A DNA stretch of 64,000 nucleotides, taken from assembly GCA_963578825.1 (NCBI GenBank), contig CAUZDW010000007.1:79637-143636 (forward strand), read 5' to 3'. The translations under genes and the position numbers were made by a program. Position 1 is the first letter of the stretch. Each line of letters opens with the position of its first letter. Below the pieces are notes generated by a model, which saw only the letters and a program-made list of their open reading frames with translations, ran no database searches and was not told where the DNA came from. The DNA comes from JAJDNS01 sp963578825 (GTDB lineage Bacteria; Acidobacteriota; Vicinamibacteria; Fen-336). This document shows, piece after piece, positions 17,434-26,540 of this stretch.

Positions 17434-18722
17434 GTCCCGAACCTGTAGGTCATCCTGAAATATGAGCCTGTGTTCCCAGTCGTTGAGGACTTGTGGGTCT
17501 GAGGGATGATTGTTGCGCCTGCAGGAAGAACCGCATCTGCAGGCCAGCCTTTGACCACGAGGTTTGCGAACGACCTGTAGCCCCCGACGCCGAGAGAATC
17601 AAGGACACGATTCCGCTCATCCAGACTCATCCTTGACAAGTCGATACTTCCAGCCAAGGGGCCGGTCGGGAGGTCGACTCCGTGCGGAGGAGGGTTCAAG
17701 TGCTGCCTGACTCCTGCTGCAAAAGAGAACTTCTTGTAGCTTATCTGGATGCCTGCCAACACGTCGCTAGCACCGCTCTCATTCTGCATGGATGTGTGTC
17801 CTCCAAAGAAGTCTCCACCCGAAAACTCTCCGATGACAGACAGCCAATTGACGATCCTGTATTCAACCCCGACTCCTGCGTGCAGAAAGAAAGGCCTCCT
17901 GATGCTGTTGGGCTGCGACGTGTTCGAGTCAACCAACAGAATGACGTCTCCAGGGTTCAAGCTGCTAGGGACAGTCACGCCAAGATTGGCAGACACGCCA
18001 AAGCGCTCGTAGTTCCAGGTCGCTGCGGTGTGAAAACCAAAATCCAGCTCGTCAGCTCCAGAGCCCTTCACGAGCTCACGCTTCGAGTGGGTGGCTGGGA
18101 TCGATAGCTGTAACTTGAATGTCGTCGCAGGCATCCAGCCATCCTGCTCCGACATCTTGGCCTTCACTCTGAAGATGTAATCTCCCGAGATGAAATCATC
18201 GAACCTGGCGCCCTCACCGAGGTTGGAGCGGTTCTCCAGGTAGGGCATGGTCCAAGACATGGAACGATAAGGCCCTTGCAGATACCCGCCGTCGAGGACG
18301 ACGATGTCCAGCGGCGGAGGAGGCACCGGGTGCAAGCCAGGCGAGCTCACAGAGACGGAATACGCGTGCTCAAAACCCAGCATGACCTTGTCTGTAAGTC
18401 CAAACCAGAAGTCGACGGACGCCATCACCACGTCGATGCCATTCGGGTCACGATCAAAAGCGTCAAGCTCATGACCAAGAAGGATCTCCCCGGGCCTCAA
18501 CACTGCTGCCTTCTCGACGGTGAAGAGCTGCATGGAAGAATCGCTCGCTCTTTTGTCAGGCTCCTGAGCAGAACTGGAGCGGCCAGCACCGAAAGCAGCG
18601 AGAGCAGCGGCGGCCACAACGCTCCAAGCCGAAGCCCTGCGGAGCCCAGACGAATCACAGAAAACTCTGAAGCAACTAAGAGAAGGCAGCCAGCCCATAG
18701 AGTCGTTCCCCCCAACCTTCAT
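17430..18722 (-). CDS. Outer-membrane beta-barrel protein, unknown function
   Basis: About 430 residues. N-terminal leader with a hydrophobic core (ASAWSVVAAAALAAFGAG) and cleavage near SSAQ. The mature part is made of amphipathic strands (VMLGFEHAYSVSV, FGVSANLGVTVPSSL, FFLHAGVGVEYRIVNWLSVIGEF) and ends YFRMTYRFGT, resembling porin-like or phenol-pathway MetA-type barrels, without firm family. Its base composition is clearly lower in G+C than the TonB gene next to it, suggesting separate origin. Its stop overlaps the longest start of the TonB gene by four bases. Confidence 0.7.
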   Translation of the reverse strand: MKVGGNDSMGWLPSLSCFRVFCDSSGLRRASAWSVVAAAALAAFGAGRSSSAQEPDKRASDSSMQLFTVEKAAVLRPGEILLGHELDAFDRDPNGIDVVMASVDFWFGLTDKVMLGFEHAYSVSVSSPGLHPVPPPPLDIVVLDGGYLQGPYRSMSWTMPYLENRSNLGEGARFDDFISGDYIFRVKAKMSEQDGWMPATTFKLQLSIPATHSKRELVKGSGADELDFGFHTAATWNYERFGVSANLGVTVPSSLNPGDVILLVDSNTSQPNSIRRPFFLHAGVGVEYRIVNWLSVIGEFSGGDFFGGHTSMQNESGASDVLAGIQISYKKFSFAAGVRQHLNPPPHGVDLPTGPLAGSIDLSRMSLDERNRVLDSLGVGGYRSFANLVVKGWPADAVLPAGATIIPQTHKSSTTGNTGSYFRMTYRFGT

Positions 18723-18785
18723 CACCCGAGCCGGTTGACGAGCGAAGTCTCTCCCAGCGTGCGGCCCTAGACTCGCTGCGCCAGG

Positions 18786-18813
18786 CTCGCGGCGACAGAC
18801 TCGCGGCGACAGA
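18786..18813. repeat. Tandem duplication of 14 bases
   Basis: CTCGCGGCGACAGA occurs twice head to tail (18786-18799, 18800-18813) in the 200-base spacer between two - strand genes. No gene is visible in the spacer. Confidence 0.7.
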
Positions 18814-18924
18814 CTACGACCCCCATCTGGTGCTGGTCAACTGCTTTCCGACTCCGCCTATGGTGCGTGCGGCTCCCATGCGGCCTTTGGACGGGTGGCG
18901 AGCCTCAGATCATCGCGGTGCCTG

Positions 18925-19440
18925 TCAGTCGATGGGCCCCGGCGGGAGATCGCCGGAGGCGGCCAGTTGGTGGAGGGGTTCGCCGGTCAAGCGGTGGACG
19001 ACCCAGTCGCTCATGGCCTCGGCTCCGAGGCGACGGTAGAAGCCGAGCGCCGGCTCGTTCCAGTCGAGGACGGCCCACTCGAGCCGGCCGCACCGCCGCT
19101 CCACCGCCAGGCGCGCGAGGTACTGGAGCAGTGCCTTGCCGCAACCGCGGGCCCGATGCTCGGGTCGCACGTACAGGTCTTCGAGGTAGATGCCACGCTG
19201 CCCGAGGAATGTCGAGTAGTTGTGGAAGAAGAGGGCGAAGCCGGCCGTCTCGTCTCCCACGCGGGCGAGGACGACCTCCGCGGCCCGGGGCTTTTCGAAG
19301 AGCGTCTTTCGCAGCCCCTCCTCGGTGGCCACGACCCGGTCTTCGAGCTTCTCGTATCGAGCGAGGTCCCGGATCAGCCCGAGGATCTCGGGGACATCCC
19401 GGGGCAGGGCGGAGTCGATTCTCAGCCGCGCGTTGGTCAC
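18925..19440 (-). CDS. GNAT acetyltransferase, SSAT-like
   Basis: 171 residues, full length for the family. Acetyl-CoA loop VRPEHRARGCGKALL (about 92-106), preceded by FFHNYSTFLGQRGIYLEDLYV and followed by LEWAVLDWNEPALGFYRRLGAE. This text is characteristic of the spermidine/thialysine acetyltransferase (SAT) branch of GNAT enzymes. The likely substrate is a polyamine or small amine, inferred from branch only. It is divergent from the PilZ gene at 19552, leaving about 110 bases for both promoters. Confidence 0.88.
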   Translation of the reverse strand: MTNARLRIDSALPRDVPEILGLIRDLARYEKLEDRVVATEEGLRKTLFEKPRAAEVVLARVGDETAGFALFFHNYSTFLGQRGIYLEDLYVRPEHRARGCGKALLQYLARLAVERRCGRLEWAVLDWNEPALGFYRRLGAEAMSDWVVHRLTGEPLHQLAASGDLPPGPID

Positions 19441-19551
19441 TGGCGTCCTCCCGTCATCACGTGCCCTGCAAAAAGAGGATCCTCATGGTATTGGGAATTC
19501 CCTGTTCGAGCGGGCATTGTGGCATCATTCGATGTGATCGACCGCGTCCAG

Positions 19552-20310
19552 ATGGCCCCCGTGGCCCCATCTGTGATCCGTCTCCACGCCTGGTACCGGT
19601 CGGCGGGCTCTCTGCTGCGCGAGCTCTCGCGGGCGATCAGCCAGGGGCAGACGCTGCTCCGCGCCGACAGCAGCCTCCCGGTGGGAACCTCGCTGGTCCT
19701 CGTCATGTCCACCGAGTGTCTTTCGGCTCCCATCGAGGTGCACGGCACGGTCACCGCGCTGCGCGTCCGTGGAAAGTCCCACGAGATGACGCTGCGCTAT
19801 GACTTCGATGCAGGGGGTCAGAGGGGTCAGCTCGACGAGGCGCTGGCGGCGTTGCGGACGCAGACGCGACGGCCTCGCCGTACCACGCGGGTGCCACTCA
19901 AGCTTGCGACGGACGCGGCGCCCCTGGCGCGGCACCTCGAGGTGACCGTGATGGACGTCAGCCGAGCCGGGGCCCAGCTCCGCGTTGCCGGGGCCGAGTT
20001 GCCGCCCATCGAGGCCGGGAGTCGGCTCGTGATGCGGCATGCCGGCCGTGGCCCGGGGATGCGGCGGCCGCTGCGGCTGATTCTCGAGGTGCGCTGGGTG
20101 GGACCGCGCCGGCGGTCCGGTGGGCGGCGGACCCAGGTCGTCGGAGGTCGTTTCGTGGAGCCGAGCGATTCTGTTCAGAAGCGGCTCCGGGCCCTCCTCC
20201 GCTTCGAGGAGACTCGGCCCCTGGTGACCCTCAAGGCGCTCCTGGCGCCGCGCCCGGAGACATCGACCCCAGCCGCATCGAAGCGACGCAAGTCGCAGCA
20301 CAAGCGCTGA
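19552..20310 (+). CDS. Protein with two PilZ-type domains
   Basis: 252 residues from ATG 19552; the frame stays open upstream as an artefact. The first domain (about 8-95: SAGSLLRELSRAISQGQTLLR, VMSTECLSAPIEVHGTVTALR) resembles the Myxococcus-type PilZ. The second (about 105-220) begins RRTTRVPLKLATD and contains VTVMDVSRAGAQLRV, close to the canonical RxxxR...D/NxSxxG c-di-GMP-binding pattern. Ends in a Lys/Arg-rich tail. Probably a c-di-GMP effector of motility or envelope functions; two more PilZ-like domains occur in this window. Confidence 0.75.
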   Translation: MAPVAPSVIRLHAWYRSAGSLLRELSRAISQGQTLLRADSSLPVGTSLVLVMSTECLSAPIEVHGTVTALRVRGKSHEMTLRYDFDAGGQRGQLDEALAALRTQTRRPRRTTRVPLKLATDAAPLARHLEVTVMDVSRAGAQLRVAGAELPPIEAGSRLVMRHAGRGPGMRRPLRLILEVRWVGPRRRSGGRRTQVVGGRFVEPSDSVQKRLRALLRFEETRPLVTLKALLAPRPETSTPAASKRRKSQHKR

Positions 20311-20356
20311 CGCACCCTGCAACGCTTTCCTGACGATCCGCTCGCAACGATCCAAC

Positions 20357-20380
20357 GCCCCGGGGTTGTCGCCCCGGGGC
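20357..20380. terminator. GC-rich hairpin between convergent genes
   Basis: Perfect 9-bp stem GCCCCGGGG/CCCCGGGGC with loop TTGTCG, in the 124-base gap between the PilZ gene and the cytochrome c gene. No U-tract on either side, so its role as terminator is by position and structure. Confidence 0.45.
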
Positions 20381-20434
20381 ACAACGACGCTCGATCCGTG
20401 GCCCTGGGGGGAGGGCACCCCCGGGCACGGGGCT

Positions 20435-20770
20435 CTACTTCTTCAGGCTGAGGAGGTACTGGGCGAGCGCGTCGAGGTCCTCGTCGGAGATTTTCTTGAG
20501 GGAGTAGGCCGGCATCACGCCCTTCTTCCCGGTGGTCTTGAACATCTCCTTCGGTGTGCGGAGCCAGGCCTTCGCGTCCTCTGCGTTGGCCGAGGCGCCG
20601 TAGTTGTCCAGTGAGTTCTTCTTGGCGTTGTGGCAGGCCGTGCACGGGGGCTTGGCGGCGTCGCACACCGCCTTGCCCTTCTCGATTGTCGCCGCGTCCG
20701 CGGCGAAGGCGGTGCCCGCGCTGCACACGGCGGCGGCCGCGACAGACACTGTGAGTAGACGACGGATCAT
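20435..20770 (-). CDS. Class I c-type cytochrome, monohaem
   Basis: 111 residues. Signal peptide RRLLTVSVAAAAVCSAGTAFA; periplasmic. Haem motif CxxCH is CTACH; the distal methionine is in KKGVMPAYSLKKISD, followed by the usual C-terminal helix DEDLDALAQYLLSL. A small electron-carrier cytochrome. No oxidase or dehydrogenase neighbour tells its partner. Confidence 0.92.
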   Translation of the reverse strand: MIRRLLTVSVAAAAVCSAGTAFAADAATIEKGKAVCDAAKPPCTACHNAKKNSLDNYGASANAEDAKAWLRTPKEMFKTTGKKGVMPAYSLKKISDEDLDALAQYLLSLKK

Positions 20771-21078
20771 GAGAGCCTCCTGTGGTCAGAGTCCGGGCAT
20801 GGTGCGCGGTACGGTTCGATTCTGATGCGGCTACCCGACGCGGGACAATAGGCCCGTCGGACTACACGGCGAGGCTCTCCGAGGGCCAGCCCCTGAATGT
20901 TGGCCCTCGGCACGATACGAGGAGAGCGCGGTTTTCGGCCAAACCGTTGCGATTCAACCAATTGGGTGGGTTTGAACTTGCATGAACTATGCCCTGAATC
21001 ATCTGATCCATTTATCCGGGTCAAACCGATCAACTACCCTCTGCTCCCGAAGGATGTTGTACTAGAGCCCGACGCCAG
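20771..21078. other. Intergenic region, no gene seen
   Basis: 308 bases between the divergent cytochrome c and HTH genes. The right half is A/T-richer than the surroundings and should hold promoters, but no clear -35/-10 pair could be fixed. No tRNA or ORF supported. Confidence 0.5.
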
Positions 21079-21287
21079 ATGAGTGACACTCAGTTTCTGA
21101 CCCGATCCGAAGTCGCCAGGCTGCTCGGCGTGTCTCCGAACACGGTGACGCGCTGGGTGCGGGAGGGGCGGCTGGCCTGCCTCGTGACGCTGGGTGGCAT
21201 CACCGATTCGACCGCGAGGTCGTCGAGCAGATTCGGAAGCAGCAATACCGGGCAAAGCAAGACCGCGACGACGCTCGAAAGGGGTGA
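21079..21287 (+). CDS. BldC/excisionase-type HTH DNA-binding protein (frameshifted)
   Basis: About 69 residues when corrected. FLTRSEVARLLGVSPNTVTRW is the helix-turn-helix and the wing residues follow. At about 21199 the frame breaks; reading one base differently gives HHRFDREVVEQIRKQQY and a charged tail ending ARKG at TGA 21285-21287, exactly the BldC/MerR-like ending. One C is probably missing after GGTGGC. A small regulator; target unknown. Confidence 0.7.
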
Positions 21288-21499
21288 TCCCCCCACCGGT
21301 CTTTGCCTCGGTCGATGAAGAGGTTCCGAGTCCGAGCCGACGATGAGCGTGAGATCTGCCTGACGCCTTCGTGCTCGGCGTTTTTCCTTGCAGGCGGACG
21401 ACTGATCGGATTAAAGAACCGCCCTTCCCGGGCGGCGACGATTGTCCTTGACGACGAGTGCGCGGGGAGTCAAGCTCGGCCGATCAATCGGAGCGGAAC

Positions 21500-21919
21500 G
21501 TGGCCCGAGCAAGACGCAAGGTCGGCGGCGATGGAGGGAAGCGGGGCGAGCGCGTGCTCGTGCGGCTTCCTCCCGTAGAGGAGGCCCCGGCCCAGGACTC
21601 CGCCACCGCGGTGGCCGCGGAGGCGTTGCGCAGCGGAATTCTCCCGACGACGAGACGCCGCCGGGAACCCATCCCCCACGAAGGCGACACGATCCGCGTC
21701 GGCGATCCCGACGACGACGCTCTCGCCAATGAGTACGTGGGCGAGAACACGCCGGGCGGCAGCTCCTCCACTCCCGACCAGAGCAACGTGGACGAGATCG
21801 GCCGTGTCTACGGCCTGCAGGAAGAGGACACGGGCGCCCTCAGAAGCGGCAGTGAGGTGCTGGCTCGCCGCGATCGCCGCCGCTCCGAGCTGCGCGCCCC
21901 CGGCCGTCCCCGCCCCTGA
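21500..21919 (+). CDS. DUF6335 family protein
   Basis: 139 residues from GTG 21500 (GGAG just upstream). Basic N-terminus, then the conserved segment EYVGENTPGGSSSTPDQSN followed by VDEIGRVYGLQEEDTGALRS and a final basic RRDRRRSEL, the pattern of DUF6335, known mostly from cyanobacteria and Acidobacteria. Function unknown; cytoplasmic. The preceding 200 bases (21288-21499) contain a small GC hairpin at 21419-21435 but no gene. Confidence 0.7.
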   Translation: MARARRKVGGDGGKRGERVLVRLPPVEEAPAQDSATAVAAEALRSGILPTTRRRREPIPHEGDTIRVGDPDDDALANEYVGENTPGGSSSTPDQSNVDEIGRVYGLQEEDTGALRSGSEVLARRDRRRSELRAPGRPRP

Positions 21920-21935
21920 AGAACCCCCTCGCGCC

Positions 21936-22811
21936 TCACCAACTCGGCGGCAGAGCGAAGCCGCCCTCGCCGCGGTCGCGCTGCGAGAGGCGGTCGTGGT
22001 GGGTGTGGGGCGCCGGAAGCACGCCGAGGGCGACGAGCGCCTTCCGATACTCGTAGCGCAAGGTCATCCGCTCGGCCGGCGTGCGGTCCGGCTGGAAGTC
22101 CACCAGGACCACCCTGTCCCGGGCTCGGGAGCCCCAACCGGTGCCGGGGTAGGAGCGGGCGCGACGCTTTCCGCCGGCCTGACTCTCGGCCTCGACGGCG
22201 TCGGCGGCAGCCGCCGGGGGCGGCGGAAGAATGTTCAGGCCTTCGGCTCGACCCGCCGCTTCGCCCGGAGCTTCGGCCTTGCCGTCGTCGTAGCGCTCCG
22301 CCGAGTTCTCTCGGAGTGGATGCCCGACCCAGCGCCGCTTCTCGCGGTAGACGCTCACCTCGATCCAGCCCATTTTCGAGTTGGCCATGCCCGCACGAGC
22401 GGAATAGGAGGCCTCCTCGTCGACGAAGGTGAAGCGGCGGACCTCGTCGAGGGAGGTGCGCCAGCCCCGCACGGTGGCGTGGCGCCAGGGATCGAGCACG
22501 TACATTCGGCCGGGCCTGTGGTCGCGGGTTCCGCTGATCACGTTGAGTCCATCCACCGTGAGGACGACCCCGAGGCGCTCGCCGCTGCGGTTGTTGAGCC
22601 GGACGAGGTACTGGCAGCCCTTCCGGGCTTCGACGTAGTAGCGCCCCGAGCCGTCCGAGGCGGGGTAGAGCGTGGCAGGCTGGCCAGCCACCTCGACCGA
22701 CACACTCACGAGAGAACCCGGGGCCTCGAAAGAGCCCCCCGAGTGAGCCGACGCGCTCGCCGCGAGCGCCAGTCCTGCCACAAACGACCAGGCGAGCCGA
22801 TTCGTCCCCAT
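21936..22811 (-). CDS. Exported conserved protein, unknown function
   Basis: 291 residues from ATG 22811, with AGGTG five bases upstream. Signal peptide MGTNRLAWSFVAGLALAASA. The central domain (YYVEARKGCQYLVRLNNRSG, VVLTVDGLNVISG, YVLDPWRHATVRGWR, VRRFTFVDEEASY) belongs to a recurring family of periplasmic proteins in delta-proteobacteria and Acidobacteria with no known role. A Pro/Ala linker and a charged C-terminal part follow (ERMTLRYEYRKALVALG). Convergent with DUF6335. Confidence 0.65.
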   Translation of the reverse strand: MGTNRLAWSFVAGLALAASASAHSGGSFEAPGSLVSVSVEVAGQPATLYPASDGSGRYYVEARKGCQYLVRLNNRSGERLGVVLTVDGLNVISGTRDHRPGRMYVLDPWRHATVRGWRTSLDEVRRFTFVDEEASYSARAGMANSKMGWIEVSVYREKRRWVGHPLRENSAERYDDGKAEAPGEAAGRAEGLNILPPPPAAAADAVEAESQAGGKRRARSYPGTGWGSRARDRVVLVDFQPDRTPAERMTLRYEYRKALVALGVLPAPHTHHDRLSQRDRGEGGFALPPSW

Positions 22812-22916
22812 CTTGCACCTCGTTCCAGGGGGCTGGCTTCCGGCCCGCCCTCTCAACTGGTGGTACAAGCCCGGGCTGGGCCCTATTCCGCCTGCGGGCG
22901 CGCTCCCCGGCGCGGG

Positions 22917-24518
22917 CTAGGCGGGCTGGCGCTTCAGGACCAGGAAGGTGTGGTCGTCGTCGCTCACGTGGGGTCCCAGCGCGGTCTCGGTCGCGGTCTG
23001 CAGCGCGGCCAGGATCACGGCAGCTCCGCCGTCGCCCGCCTGGCGAACGACCGTGGCCACGCTGTCGGGCGTGAGTCCCGCTGCGGACGCTTCGAAGATG
23101 CTGTCCGACAGGAGGACCAGGGTGTCCCCGGGAGCCAGCTTCACCCGGCCCTCGTCCCACGACACGCCGGGGAAGGCCCCCAGGAGCGTCCCCCCCCGCT
23201 CGAGGCGTTCGGTTCGGCCATCCGCCCGGACCAACAGGGGGGCGGCGTGCCCGGCGTTGACGTAGTGAAGAGCGCCGGAACCCGGTTCGAGCCGGGCCAG
23301 GAACAGCGTCGCAAAGCGGTTCTCGGGCAACGCCTCCACCAGGTTCTCGTTGATGCCCGCGGCGAGCCGCGGGAGCGGCTCCGGCTCCGCCCAGAGGGCC
23401 CGCACCGCTGCCCTGAGCGCCGCCATGAGGAGCGCCGCCGCCAGCCCCTTGCCAGCCACGTCGCCCAGGGTGAGGAGCAGCATGCCGTGGGCCAGGGCGA
23501 AGTCGTAGTAGTCCGCCCCCACTGCGCTGCACAGCCGGCTCGAGCCGCCGATGTCCCAACCCTCCAAGGTGGGCTCTTCCTCCGGAAGCAGGCTGGCCTG
23601 AATGCGCGCAGCGCCGCGCAGGTCCTCGTCGAGACGCCGCTTTGCGGAGTTCTCCTCGCGCAGCCGCACGCTCTCCAGGCGGCTCGCGGCGAGGTTCGAG
23701 ATGGCGCTCACGAGGCTGAGGTGCTCGGCCTCGAAGGGGGTCGGCTCGGCAGGCGCCTCGAGGACGACGAGGCCGGCGACCCGGTCGGTGCCTTCACCGG
23801 GCCCGGTGAACCACAGGGGCGCACACATGACCGATCTCACCGTGTCGTCCTCCCCTGCGACGCGAGGAGCGAGAAGCGCCGATCGTCCGCCGAGGACGCG
23901 CTCCGCCACCCCTGGATCGATTGTCATCGGAGTGTCGGCCTGTCCGGCTCGCGAGGCGACGACCGCAGGAACGAGCGGGTCCTTCTCGAGGAGCACGACG
24001 GCGCCCCGGGCCGCAGGCACCGCGTCGAGCAGGTGGGCGAGGAGGGCGTCCAGGAGATCGTCCTCGTTCGGGGTGGCGACGATGGCGCCGGCGGCACGGG
24101 TGAGGACTCCGAGCAGCCGGCCCTGACGGTTGAGGTCGCCCAGGTCGAGCCCGGACCGGGTGGCGAGGGAGGTGATGTCTTGGACGCGGGCCTCGTGGTC
24201 GGAGGAGGGCTCGGGGGTCCCCTCGGGCTCGGCTTCCGAGAACACGAGACGCCATCCGCCCACGGTGACGATGTCGCCGTCGTAGAGCACCCGCTCGTCC
24301 TCGATCCGCTCGTCGTTGACCCGGGTGCCGTTCATGCTGCCCAGATCCCTTACGATCCAGCCTCGGGCCGTGTGGAAGAACTCGGCATGGCGCCGGGACA
24401 GCAGCACATCGGGAAGGACGAGATCGCACTCACGCGAGCGCCCCACTAGCATCCGCTCGGCGCTCAGCGGCAGCACCTCGCCGGGTCCTTCGACCGAGTT
24501 GAGACGCAGGTGGGGCAC
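22917..24518 (-). CDS. FHA-GAF-PP2C (SpoIIE/RsbU-type) serine phosphatase
   Basis: 533 residues. FHA domain about 22-95 (MLVGRSRECDLVLPDVLLSR, DLGSMNGTRVND) for phosphothreonine binding; GAF sensor about 135-285; short helix (LREENSAKRRLDEDLRGAARI); SpoIIE phosphatase from about 300 to the end (QASLLPEEEPTLEG, LGDVAGKGLAAALLMAAL, YVNAGHAAPLLV, DSIFEA). The metal-binding aspartates of PP2C enzymes are at GADYYDF and GDVAGKG. Expected to dephosphorylate an anti-anti-sigma factor or FHA-linked kinase substrate. It starts 14 bases after the gamma-glutamyltransferase gene ends, so co-transcribed. Confidence 0.9.
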   Translation of the reverse strand: MPHLRLNSVEGPGEVLPLSAERMLVGRSRECDLVLPDVLLSRRHAEFFHTARGWIVRDLGSMNGTRVNDERIEDERVLYDGDIVTVGGWRLVFSEAEPEGTPEPSSDHEARVQDITSLATRSGLDLGDLNRQGRLLGVLTRAAGAIVATPNEDDLLDALLAHLLDAVPAARGAVVLLEKDPLVPAVVASRAGQADTPMTIDPGVAERVLGGRSALLAPRVAGEDDTVRSVMCAPLWFTGPGEGTDRVAGLVVLEAPAEPTPFEAEHLSLVSAISNLAASRLESVRLREENSAKRRLDEDLRGAARIQASLLPEEEPTLEGWDIGGSSRLCSAVGADYYDFALAHGMLLLTLGDVAGKGLAAALLMAALRAAVRALWAEPEPLPRLAAGINENLVEALPENRFATLFLARLEPGSGALHYVNAGHAAPLLVRADGRTERLERGGTLLGAFPGVSWDEGRVKLAPGDTLVLLSDSIFEASAAGLTPDSVATVVRQAGDGGAAVILAALQTATETALGPHVSDDDHTFLVLKRQPA

Positions 24519-24532
24519 CGTGGCTCCAGCCG

Positions 24533-26407
24533 CTACCAGGCGACTCCGTAGTCTTCACCGTGGATGGCCGAGCCGCCCCACATCGTGCCGTGAGCCCGAT
24601 CGAAGAAGATGGCGTTGATCGGCCCCGAGTTGACGTCCACGAACCGGAGATCGTAGCCCATGGTCCCGAGCTCCCGCCGCACCCACTGGGGAGTGGACCT
24701 GGTCAGCGTCAGGCGCCCGGGCCGCGATTCGTGGTCTCCGAACGACGACCGCATCTGGTGGCTCGTGATGTTGGCCGCCTCGGCCGCCTCCTGGACGTTC
24801 ATCCCGAACTCGACGACGTTCAGGAAGAACTGCAGGAGGTTCTGGTCCTGGGTGTCGCCGCCCTGGACGGCAAAGGCCAGGTACGGCTCGCCGTCCTTCA
24901 GGGCGAGGCTCGGAGTCAGCGTGACCCGCGGTCTCTTGCCCGGGACCAGGACGTTGTACGGGTTCTCCGCCTCGTGGAGGACGAAGCTCTGCATGCGCTG
25001 GCTGAGGCCGACTCCGGTGGGGCCGGCAACGACCGCGGGGATCCACCCTCCGCTCGGCGTCATGGACACGACCCATCCCTCGGCGTCGGCGGTCACGACC
25101 GAGGTCGTTCCGGCCCGGAACGCGTCGTCGTACGGCATGACGTCGGCCGAGCGGTCGTGGGCCGGCGTGGCGCTCCCGGCGCCCGGCACGGTGCGCCACT
25201 CGTCGAGGAGAGCCCGAAAGGGGTTCTCCTCGCCCTGGAACGGGTACGGATCGCCGGGCCGGACGTCCGGGTCGTTGGCGTCCCATCGGATCTGGCCGTA
25301 GCGGGCGCGGGCGTAGTCGGGAGACAAGAGGCCCTCGACAGGCTCCTCGGGCGGGAAGTCGGGATCCCCGTAGTAGAAATCACGGTCGGCGAAGGCGAGG
25401 TTCATCGCCTGATAGAGCGTGTGGATGTAGCGTGCCGAGTTGTATCCCATGGCCCCGAGGTCGGCGTGTCCCAGGATGTTGAGGGCCTGCAGCAGGACCG
25501 GACCCTGCGTCCACACCGTGAGCTTGTAGACGTCCAGGTCCTTGTAGCGGGTGTGGACCGGCTCCTCGAGCTTCACCGACCATCGATCCAGATCGGCCTT
25601 CGTCATGAGACCGCCCTGCTCGCGCACGGAGCCCACGAGAGCGTCTGCGATGTCGCCGCGATAGAAGCGGTCATAGGCCGCCTGCAGGGCCTCGCGCCGG
25701 CTCTTCCCCGCTGCCAGCGCCTGGGCCTCGGCCTCGACCAGCTTGCGCAGCGTGGCGGCCAGGGCGGGCTGCTCGAAGATCTCGCCCTCCACCGGGGCTT
25801 CGAAGGCCTCTCCGGGGTGGACGAGGAAGAGGCTCTTCGAGTCGGGCCACCTTCGGAGGCGCTCCTTGTGGCTCTCGATCGATCGGGAGAGCTGTCCCTC
25901 GATCGGGTAGCCGTCGGCCAGCTGGATGGCGGGCTCGAGGACCTCCCCGAGGCTCAGGCGCCCAAACTCCGCCAGCATCGTGATGAGCCCGCCCGGGGTG
26001 CCGGGGGTGACCGCGGCTCGTGGGCCGAACGCGGGAGGGTAGCGCTGAGATTCGCCGCCGAAGACCTCCGGGGTGGCTCCGGTGGGTGCGATCCCCAGGG
26101 CGTTGATTGCGATCACCTTTTTCGAACGGGGATCGTAGACGAGCGCCTGGGTTTCTCCGCCCCAGCTGAGGACGTCCCACATCGTGCACGTCGCGGCCAG
26201 CATGGCACAGGCGGCGTCGACCGCGTTCCCGCCTCGGCCGAAGGTCAGGGCGCCGGCGGTCGCCGCCAGAGGCTTGCCGGTGATGGCGACCCAGTGGCGG
26301 CCGTGAAGCACGGGCTTCGTCGTGCGCTGGCCCCGCGCCGCCGGGCCAGCCACGAGCGAAACCAGTGCGAGGGTCAGAGTCACCCGAATGCGCCGACCGC
26401 TTTGCAT
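24533..26407 (-). CDS. ggt: Gamma-glutamyltransferase family protein
   Basis: 624 residues with signal peptide (VTLTLALVSLVAGPAARG), hence periplasmic. N-terminal large subunit: PLAATAGALTFGRGGNAVDAA. The autoprocessing site precedes the small subunit at AGTTSVVTADAEGWVVSMT, where the first Thr of TT is the expected nucleophile. PRVTLTPSLALKDGEPYLAF and FVDVNSGPINAIFF are typical of the C-terminal part. Ntn-hydrolases of this family cleave glutathione and gamma-glutamyl bonds. Some acylases share the fold, so the exact substrate is open. First gene of a pair with the FHA phosphatase. Confidence 0.88.
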   Translation of the reverse strand: MQSGRRIRVTLTLALVSLVAGPAARGQRTTKPVLHGRHWVAITGKPLAATAGALTFGRGGNAVDAACAMLAATCTMWDVLSWGGETQALVYDPRSKKVIAINALGIAPTGATPEVFGGESQRYPPAFGPRAAVTPGTPGGLITMLAEFGRLSLGEVLEPAIQLADGYPIEGQLSRSIESHKERLRRWPDSKSLFLVHPGEAFEAPVEGEIFEQPALAATLRKLVEAEAQALAAGKSRREALQAAYDRFYRGDIADALVGSVREQGGLMTKADLDRWSVKLEEPVHTRYKDLDVYKLTVWTQGPVLLQALNILGHADLGAMGYNSARYIHTLYQAMNLAFADRDFYYGDPDFPPEEPVEGLLSPDYARARYGQIRWDANDPDVRPGDPYPFQGEENPFRALLDEWRTVPGAGSATPAHDRSADVMPYDDAFRAGTTSVVTADAEGWVVSMTPSGGWIPAVVAGPTGVGLSQRMQSFVLHEAENPYNVLVPGKRPRVTLTPSLALKDGEPYLAFAVQGGDTQDQNLLQFFLNVVEFGMNVQEAAEAANITSHQMRSSFGDHESRPGRLTLTRSTPQWVRRELGTMGYDLRFVDVNSGPINAIFFDRAHGTMWGGSAIHGEDYGVAW

Positions 26408-26540
26408 TGCTCCCGCCGCTCGTTGCCACGCCGGAACAGGAGGAGGCTATCACGGGGATCGCCGTTCGTAGTTCAGGGGTGTCGGGACGTTCGGGCGCCA
26501 GATCACCCGGCCCCGCCGCAGGCCGTAGAATGGTCTCTCC

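Noticed and set aside
20790..20860. tRNA-like T-loop text GGTTCGATTCT
   Set aside because: No matching acceptor stem, anticodon arm or D-arm could be folded around it.
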